Below are positions 57,647-64,000 of a DNA stretch of 64,000 nucleotides, piece by piece. Every line of letters starts with the position of its first letter. Within the stretch, counting starts at the first letter, position 1. Below the pieces are notes generated by a model, which did not search any database, was not told the origin of the DNA, and saw nothing but the letters and a program-made list of their open reading frames with translations. The position numbers and the translations under genes were made by a program. Source of the stretch: Papaver somniferum (Eukaryota; Streptophyta; Magnoliopsida; Ranunculales; Papaveraceae); the NCBI RefSeq assembly GCF_003573695.1, contig NW_020650971.1, forward strand, positions 1,240,984 through 1,304,983, read 5' to 3'.

Positions 57647-58493
57647 TGGCGGAGTGTTGGGCGACTAAAAGCCCACACATCTAAAAGCTACATGTGGCGG
57701 AAATGAGGATGCTGAGATGGTCTTATGGGATGACAAGACACGATAAGATCCGGAATGATTTTATTCAAAGGAAGCTTGGGGTAGCATCGATGGAGAAGAT
57801 ACTCACGCAACACCGGCTGCGTTGGTTTGGGCATTTCCAGCGGAGACCGCCTGAGGCCCCGGTATGTTTAGGACGCATCAGACGAGCCGAAGGCAGAATG
57901 AAGAAACGAGGACGGCCGAAACTAACTTGGGATGAATGTATAAAACGGGACCTGAAGGACCGAGGCTTGGAGAGAGATTTGGCGCTCGACAGAGCAGCAT
58001 GGAGGGCAACGATCCACGTAAAGGAGGTATGTACATGAGGTACGTGACTAGACCCTTCTTTACCCCCTATACCTTTGATTATTCGTTTCAAGGTTTCTCT
58101 CTTAGTAAGACTGTGCAAACCGCGAACAAGTAAACCGTCATGGCAGAATTGTGAAAGGGGACATCCCTCAGTAGCTCTGCAGCTCGCAGGATCGTGAAGG
58201 GGAATAATCACCCCGTAGCCCTGCAGCCGGGACATGGAGTACGTGGCCTCATCACCTACATGGTCGCGAATGCGTAATCCCATGGAAGTGATGGGACACT
58301 ACTCCCCCTGTGCCGAAAACGAACAAGATACGGAAAGTGTTCAGGATTACTCTTACCCTCGGGTAAGTTGCGTCTCGGCCAGCAGACAGCCGGTGTAAAA
58401 ACTTCGTCGCACCCTTGGGGATACGGTCTTTACGAGACAATATCCCTGCTCGACCTGGTACTTGCTACTGGAAAAGAGCTTTGGTTTTGGTTT
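57647..58493 (+). mobile_element. 5'-truncated RTE-clade retroposon
   Basis: 847 bp flanked by a perfect 14-bp TSD TGGAGCAATAGATG (57633-57646, 58494-58507). The coding part to 58038 is the C-terminal end of the plant RTE reverse transcriptase: VAEMRMLRWSYGMTRHDKIR, LTQHRLRWFGHFQRR, RGRPKLTWDECIKRDL, LDRAAWRATIHV. A TAA at 57677-57679, in frame, interrupts the conserved stretch before KLHVAEMRML. A GC-richer 3'UTR of about 440 bp ends in TTTGGTTTTGGTTTTGG, the short-repeat tail (not poly-A) usual for RTE elements. Confidence 0.85.
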
Positions 58494-58705
58494 TGGAGCA
58501 ATAGATGCTCATCACTTTGACTTTTGCGTTCACATTTCTAACTCGCCAATATGCCATAGGAACATGTCCTATTAATCCAATTCCAAGACCATCCTAATGA
58601 TATCCTTCATTTGCTAAGTGTCATAATTAATATTTTTACGGTTTTAATGCATTTAAATGTGTCTTGGATTCCAGAGTAGTGCACTATCACAATTCCTCGT
58701 ACGCG

Positions 58706-59240
58706 GTGTAAAATGTGCCGTCCCGGCACAACCCAGCCCACGAAGTCACGCTGTGCTGGGATGTGCCAGAGATTCAGACGTGTTGTGTTGTGCTGTGCTA
58801 AATGGCGTGCCATGCTGTGATGTGCCAGAAAAATAAACGTGTTCTGTCGTGTTGTGCTGTGCCAGCACACTTATTTTATGTTCCCCAAAGTAAATATTTT
58901 TGAGATATTTTATTTAGTACATGTATTATTACAAAAATAAATTAGCATAACGAAAATAAAATGTCAGAAATTGACTAAAACAATGATTTTTATGTGAAAT
59001 ATGCATTAAATGTGATGTATTGTATAGTATTTTATGCATGACGTGGCGTGCTTTCTTCGGGTGCTGTGATGTGATGTGTTGTGCTATGCCGCTGTGTCTA
59101 TTTATCTGGCACAACACAACACATTAAATTAAACAAACATGTTGTGCCCGTACTGAGCCGGTCACGTGTGGTGCCGTGTTGTACTCGAATTTTAACTTGT
59201 TGTGTTGTTCCATAAACTTGCTTGACCGTCCCAATTTACA
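58706..59240. mobile_element. Diverged hAT-like MITE (relative of 51147-51704)
   Basis: Starts near GCGGTGTAAAATGTGCC and ends near CCAATTTACATGG. The interior shares GTGTTGTGCTG, GCCAGAAAAATAAACGTG and AAATGTGATGTATTGT with the 51-kb copy. The termini have decayed and no TSD can be seen. Confidence 0.65.
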
Positions 59241-59679
59241 TGGCCCATGTTAATAAAGCAGGCAAGTTGATTAATTTGTCGCCCAGTCACTAATATTTTG
59301 TAAGATATCTCAATTACATGAACAAAAAAGAAAGGGACGGAATCACGCAACTAAACTACATACTGATTTATTTAATTTTATTTTCTAAAGGAAAGCATAC
59401 ACAAAAAGTAGAGAAACCTTTTCAAAAACTTGGAAAAAAGAAGAACTTTTAGTCGAAGAAAACCACGAAATTTTGTCTACAAACTTAAAAGACTCAAGTT
59501 TGAGCCTAGGGAGGCTAAAAAACCATACTTCAGCTTGCAATAAAATTTTGAAGTAGGCTTCAAAAACATATGTCAATTAAGGAAATATTTATAGGCAAGT
59601 GGGTGAGCAGGTCGTTGCAACTATATAGCTTTTCTTTAAAACTGGATAACTACACCCTGAACTCAACAAAGCTCTCTTC

Positions 59680-61040
59680 CTTCTCATCCCAAAATGTAGG
59701 AACCCTAAAGATTCTAGCAACTTTAGATCAATTGGATTGTCTAACACCATTTACAAGATTATAGCTAAAATTTTGGCCAACAGAATGAAGCTTTTCCTAA
59801 ACTTCCCCTTTCAGGTAGCTTTCCTCTCAAAAAGACAAATCTCAGATAATGTGGTTATATCTCAGGAACTAATATATTCTTTTAAGAAAAAGAAAGTAAA
59901 ACATGTTGGAATGGGAATAAAAATATATATGTCCAAATCCTTTGACAGAGTCAACTGGGAATTCCTTATTACTGCAATGACAACTTTCAGATTTGACAAA
60001 AAAAATTGTAATCTTATACATCAATGCATCTCAACATCTTCTATAGTTGTTTTGCTTAATGGTAGTCCAGGTAGCTATTTCAAACCAACTAGAGGTCTGA
60101 GGCAAGGGGACCCTCTTTCCCCTTACCTCTTCATTATTTGTATGGATTTTTTTTCAAGAATGCTTCTTTCCAGTGAAGAAGAACATACTATTCATGGTAT
60201 TAAAGTGACTCCAAAACACAGTCTCATTTCTAATCTCTTCTTTGTTGATGATTGTCTACTCTTCATTAGGGCAGACCTTAGAGAATGTCATAATCTTCTC
60301 CAACTTATAGAAAACTTCAGTAAATATTTAGGACAGTTGATTAATTTTGATAAATCTGGAGTTTCTTTCAGTAAAAAAGTCCATCCTAAGAGAATGATTT
60401 GTAAGCTCCTTAAAATAAAAAATAAAAAATGATTTAAAGGATTCTTACCTAGGAACTCCACTTTTTATAGATAAAGCAAAAATAAAACTCTTTGAAGGTA
60501 TTATTGAAAAGATGGAACAAAAAATGCAAGGCTGGGTAGGTAAGATTTTAGCTCAAGCTAGTAAAATGTTTCTTAACAAAGCAACCCTGGCAGGTATGGC
60601 TAGTTATCAAATGAGTTGCTTCATCCTCCCAAAAAAATAACCCATAAAATAGATGCCTTACAAAGAGATTTCTGGTGGGGGAAAGAAACCAATTATAAAG
60701 GATACTACCCAAAATCTTACTCTTGTTTTTGTAAACCAGTTAGCAAAGGTGGTTTAGGATTTAGAAATGCCCATAAGTATAATTTATCCTTAATTACTTA
60801 GATTGCTTGGAGACTCCTAACTGAACCCAAAGCTCTCTGGGTAACTCAACTAAAAACCAAATATTTTAGGAAATCCTCTGCTTTCAAAGCTAAGATTCCT
60901 TCTACTAGTTCTTGGATTTGGAAGTGTATCAGTAAGGGGATCAAATTAGTAGAACAAAATAGTATATGGGAAGTAGGTGATGGAATTAACATTAATATTT
61001 GGGAAGATAATTGGATACCTAATCTAGAGGAATATTTTAG
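59680..61040 (+). pseudogene. LINE reverse transcriptase, frameshifted
   Basis: LFLIPKCRNPKD lies in one frame near 59670-59710. After a shift, 59737-60432 carries NTIYKIIAKILANRMK, the RT palm region (IYMSKSFDRVNW, usually DMSKAYDRVEW), GLRQGDPLSPYLF and the catalytic box FVDD (usually FADD). A stop at 60430 and another frame give GWVGKILAQASKMFLNKATL. A stop after ILPKK precedes FWWGKETNYKGYYP and GGLGFRN. TAA/TAG at 60798-60800 and a final stop near 61055 complete the decay. Confidence 0.85.
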
Positions 61041-61052
61041 CACTTATAAACT

Positions 61053-61727
61053 GTGATTAACTCCAATTTAACACTTTTAAGAGATCTGATAGATCCCATT
61101 ACCAATAACTGGAAATCTAATTTAATTCCTGCTCTTTTCCCTGAACAAATTGCTACAAAGATTTATACCATAAGAATAGCATTAGCCAAACCAGACACCC
61201 TTAGATGGCTCCTAACTAATTCAGAAAAATTCACTGTCAAATCCATGTACAACAAACTTAATGAAAGAATTGTGGATAACTATAACCTAGGTCAGTCTGA
61301 TGATTTTTGGAAAAGATTATGGAAAATTGATGTATCTCAGAGAATTAATATCTTCACATGGAAGTGTTTACAAAATGTTGTCTCTACAAACTTAAAACTA
61401 TCCAGATTTATGGAGGATATAAATCCCAGCTATACCTTTGGCTGCTTAGAACATGAATCCATAGAACACATTTGCTTTCATTGCATTTATGCCAAATCTG
61501 TATGGGCCTTAGAGCCATATCCTGTAGAACTAAATTTTGACGCAACTACTACTTTTTCAGAAGTTTGCAAAAACTGGATAGGAAAACAAAATAATATCAT
61601 TCCCGTAGAAATTATCATGACAAAGATTTGGTTCATATGGAAGGAAAAATGTAACAGGTCCTTTGAAAATCAACAGAAAACACATACAAAATTATCTTTG
61701 GAAATCCAAAGACATTTAGATTATTGA
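61053..61727 (+). pseudogene. LINE zinc-binding domain
   Basis: FTVKSMYNKLNE, then FWKRLWKIDVSQRINIFTWK and the Cys/His cluster CLEHESIEHICFHCIYAKSVW, then IWFIWKEKCNRSFENQQK. Continuous for 224 codons and ends in a stop just before the RNase H part. Confidence 0.85.
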
Positions 61728-61742
61728 TACAAGGACAAATTC

Positions 61743-62270
61743 TTGAATACTCGTAGCCAGCTTACATATTTGAAAAAACCTACTTGGAAAGCTCTTAAAC
61801 CTTCTCAAAGGAAGCTCAATTTAGATGCAGCTTGGACCTCTAGGTATGTACCAGCGGGTTTTTCTTTAATATTCAGAAATGATGCAGGAAACTTTGAGCA
61901 AGGCAGAATAAGACCCATCACAGCGTTATCTCCAGAAGAAGCAGAAGCTTTAGGGCTCCTACAAGCAGCAACATGGGCAAAGGAAGAAGGTATGTCAAAC
62001 TTTAGTGCAGAAGGGGACTGCAAGAACCTTTTTAAATACTTGAATGGGAAAGATTCTCAACTCCATTGGCGAAACCAGACAATCATGGACGAAGTAAAGA
62101 GAATTTTTAACCTTTGTCATAATTTTTTTTTTTTATATTCCTAGATTAGCTAATGATGTAGCTGATATCCTTGCTAAGGAGGCTAAATCATTCTCAACTT
62201 GTTTAAATTGGAAAAACGTACCTCCATATTGTATTATGCATGCTTTAAAAGAAGATAAATCTAATTCTTG
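61743..62270 (+). pseudogene. LINE RNase H domain
   Basis: KLNLDAAWTSRYVPAGFSLI (first catalytic Asp), then EEAEALGLLQAATWAKEEGM (Glu) and FSAEGDCKNLFKYLNG (second Asp). A T-run at about 62130 breaks the frame. The domain then resumes with RLANDVADILAKEAKSF and stops at 62270. The order RT, zinc-binding, RNase H is normal for this plant L1 lineage. The fragment at 5183-5800 has the same tail. Confidence 0.85.
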
Positions 62271-62514
62271 AGTTGGAGTTCTTAGCCCAACATTAGATGG
62301 CTCTACTATTATTGATGTAAGGGTTACTAACTCCCAAAGTTAATCTGTTTTAATCTATTCCAACTTACAAACTAAAATAAAATAATAGGCAAGTGGGGGT
62401 AGTTCCAGTTTTCCACCCATTTTCCCAAGGAAACCACCGCCCTTGCTCTAGGTGGAGGTGGTTTGTGTTTCCTACGACAATAAATTGCATCATGAGTATC
62501 TCTGTGGTTTTTTT

Positions 62515-62662
62515 CGCTTAGTTTCCTCAAATATCTTAACGGTTTCAACATAATATAATAAGAAAATCATTACGGTTTTACATTCGACTAATACAAAAGG
62601 ATTGTCTTAGTAAAAAGTTTCCTGAAAACAGACTTGGAATTAGTGGGTCTTGTTATTATACA
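62515..62662 (+). repeat. Dispersed window repeat, copy J (first half)
   Basis: CTTAGTTTCCTCAAATATCTTAA, GGAATTAGTGGGTCTTGTTA, TTATACACATAAAGA. The hAT MITE at 62671 splits this copy, and the second half continues at 63349-63500 (ATGACCGGCAC, ATAATAACATG). Confidence 0.65.
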
Positions 62663-62670
62663 CATAAAGA

Positions 62671-63348
62671 TAGGGGGTGTAAATTAGGTCAGGCCAGGCC
62701 GTCCGGTCCAAAAACTAAGACAGATCGGGCAGGTCAGGCTTAGCATTTGTGAGCCCCTAAAAAATTCAGGCCAGGTTAAAGTTGATAATCAAATACCTTC
62801 CAAAGCCCGTTTTTTATACGGGCAGGTTAGATCGGGCCTGACAAGCCATTATTTCGCAAATAACTTTTTTTTTTTAAGTTTAAATTTTGAATATGGGTGA
62901 TATCAAATTTATTTATTTTTAACACAATACCCATTTGTTTCTAACCTTGAGTAATATTATTATTTTATATTTAAATCTCTATGACAAGAACAAGATTCTT
63001 ATTGTAGATGATAATACATAATATCAGAGTACAATAACTTCTAAATAAGAAAATATATTAATATTACAAATAAAAACAATTATATATTTTATTTTTCTAG
63101 ATTCACAATTATGAAATGGCAACTTTTAAGTTTTTTTAAGAAAGATACTGAAGGATTGATGGCATATTTTCAGGTCGGATACCAGGCTGAGCATCATAAT
63201 TAATTGCAAAGTCCGAGTCTGCCCAATAGATTAATCCAAACAAGGCGGTCTGCGATGGACCATAACAAACTTTGGGCTACATCGGGTATCAGTAGACTTG
63301 GGCGGATACAGGCAGACCGAGTATTTTCGGGTATTATTTACACCTCTA
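62671..63348. mobile_element. hAT-like MITE inside dispersed repeat copy J
   Basis: 678 bp. Ends TAGGGGGTGTAAAT and, on the other strand, TAGAGGTGTAAAT. Flanks CATAAAGA (62663-62670) and CGTAAAGA (63349-63356) match at 7 of 8 bases. Interior words CAGGCC/GGGCAGG and GGTCGGATACC differ from the 51-kb copy. The unbroken family copies (10262, 13400) show that the sequence on the two sides belongs together. Confidence 0.75.
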
Positions 63349-63499
63349 CGTAAAGATCCCATGAGGAAGATGAAATAGACACAATGACCGGCACAATTTA
63401 GACAAGATAAATTCAATATAATAACATGCTTGGCAAAGTTTTAATGGTTCATATCCATACGTTAAGTATGTCCTGAAACACTTGTTAGAAACTAAACTA

Positions 63500-64000
63500 A
63501 GCACTAGTCATGACAAGGTACATTTGTACTCCTTTCATCTTTCCAGAGAATCACTCTCAAACTTAAAAAAGTACTACTAGTTGTGCAGTGTTCATAAACT
63601 AGCTACGTACTACATCACCTACAATAAAACATTAATAAATTTTTATTTCATGATTCAACTTTGAAAAATTTCCAATCTCCCAAATGTATTTAGCACATGA
63701 ATTAAGAAAAGATCGTGGATAAATATGCCTTTATAAAATATAAAAATAAAAATTGTGGCAGGAACATATTAAATTTTAATTTTATAAGAAACGATGGATT
63801 TTTACATTAAAAATATAAGAAATACATTTCAAAAAATGGAAATGACTTGCCTAAAATATAATCTACATGAAAATTTTAATTTCCATCGCTCCACTCATTT
63901 AAAAATAATCTCTAAAACAAATTTGATGTTATCCGGTTGGCCTATTCCTGCCGCAACATCAATAAGTATAATGGGAAGTCATAGACCTCTTCGAATGAAC
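63500..64000. other. Gene-free end of window; last 180 bp match 13150-13390
   Basis: No gene. From about 63820 the sequence (GACTTGCCTAAAATAT, TTGATGTTATCCGGTTGGCC) repeats the upstream part of dispersed copy D in the same orientation. A further copy of the long repeat unit therefore continues past the window. Confidence 0.6.

Larger units (their letters stand above)
59604..62384 (+). mobile_element. 5'-truncated L1-type LINE with 13-bp TSD
   Basis: ATAGGCAAGTGGG occurs immediately before (59591-59603) and immediately after (62385-62397) the element. The latter follows an A-rich tail (AAAATAAAATAA). Coding order on the plus strand is RT, zinc-binding domain, RNase H, all with lesions (next entries). 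It starts within the RT domain, so ORF1 and endonuclease are missing. Confidence 0.88.

Noticed and set aside
1..64000. CRISPR array, bacterial operons, phage
   Set aside because: No spacer-repeat structure or prokaryotic gene layout; the tandem arrays present have degenerate spacers and lie in plant transposons.
1..64000. Integrated plant pararetrovirus
   Set aside because: All reverse-transcriptase fragments match Copia, L1 or RTE types; no movement-protein or coat-like motifs were seen.

Overview
This window looks like AT-rich, transposon-dominated nuclear DNA from a eudicot plant. The evidence is GT-AG introns, plant-specific families (DUF247, an XH/XS-type relic, plant MULE, Copia, CACTA, L1 and RTE elements) and long stretches with no coding potential. 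I cannot name the species. Only one host gene looks intact: a DUF247/UPF0481 protein (1279-2853, minus strand). Nothing here is an operon, and no set of neighbouring genes forms a pathway. The content is the history of a repeat-filled intergenic block.

Layout. 0-9 kb: a 55-bp tandem duplication, a 454-bp MITE with a 10-bp target-site duplication (TSD), the DUF247 gene with a probable 5'UTR intron, an L1 3' fragment, and an element (7386-9068) packed with a GTTCGGTT/AACCGAAC array. 9-20 kb: a Copia RT scrap, a second motif-array element (10917-12007, TTACGGTT/AACCGTAA), an L1 fragment, a 200-bp tRNA-derived SINE, and a 6-kb Mutator-like element (13996-19956). The MULE carries a broken mudrA-type transposase plus a convergent zinc-knuckle/GRF-like accessory gene. 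20-26 kb: a two-exon relic resembling the IDN2/FDM family of RNA-directed DNA methylation, a GAGTCA-motif array, and about 3 kb with nothing recognised.

26.6-46.8 kb is a four-layer nest. An L1-type LINE is split by an internally deleted Copia element (27428-45650). The Copia 5' LTR is split by a CACTA element (33474-44415, TSD TAA). The CACTA is in turn split by a Gypsy-like element without polymerase (37175-43699, TSD ACCCC). All three inner layers are defined by termini and TSDs, and the LINE reading frame resumes across the whole insertion.

47-57.4 kb contains two direct copies of one ancestral segment, partly shared also with 25.8-26.3 kb. Each copy has its own later insertions: a PIF/Harbinger-like element and a hAT MITE in one, Stowaway-like MITEs in the other. 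The sister copy supplies an empty site for several of these. Between the copies lie two elements made of GGGCGTT/AACGCC hairpin minisatellites. 57.4-64 kb: a 5'-truncated RTE retroposon (14-bp TSD), hAT MITEs and a 5'-truncated L1 (13-bp TSD). A diverged repeat family recurs about ten times in one orientation from 6.7 to 63.5 kb, which suggests old serial duplication of this block.

All calls come from reading the sequence by eye. No database or alignment was run, and boundaries described as approximate should be treated as such.
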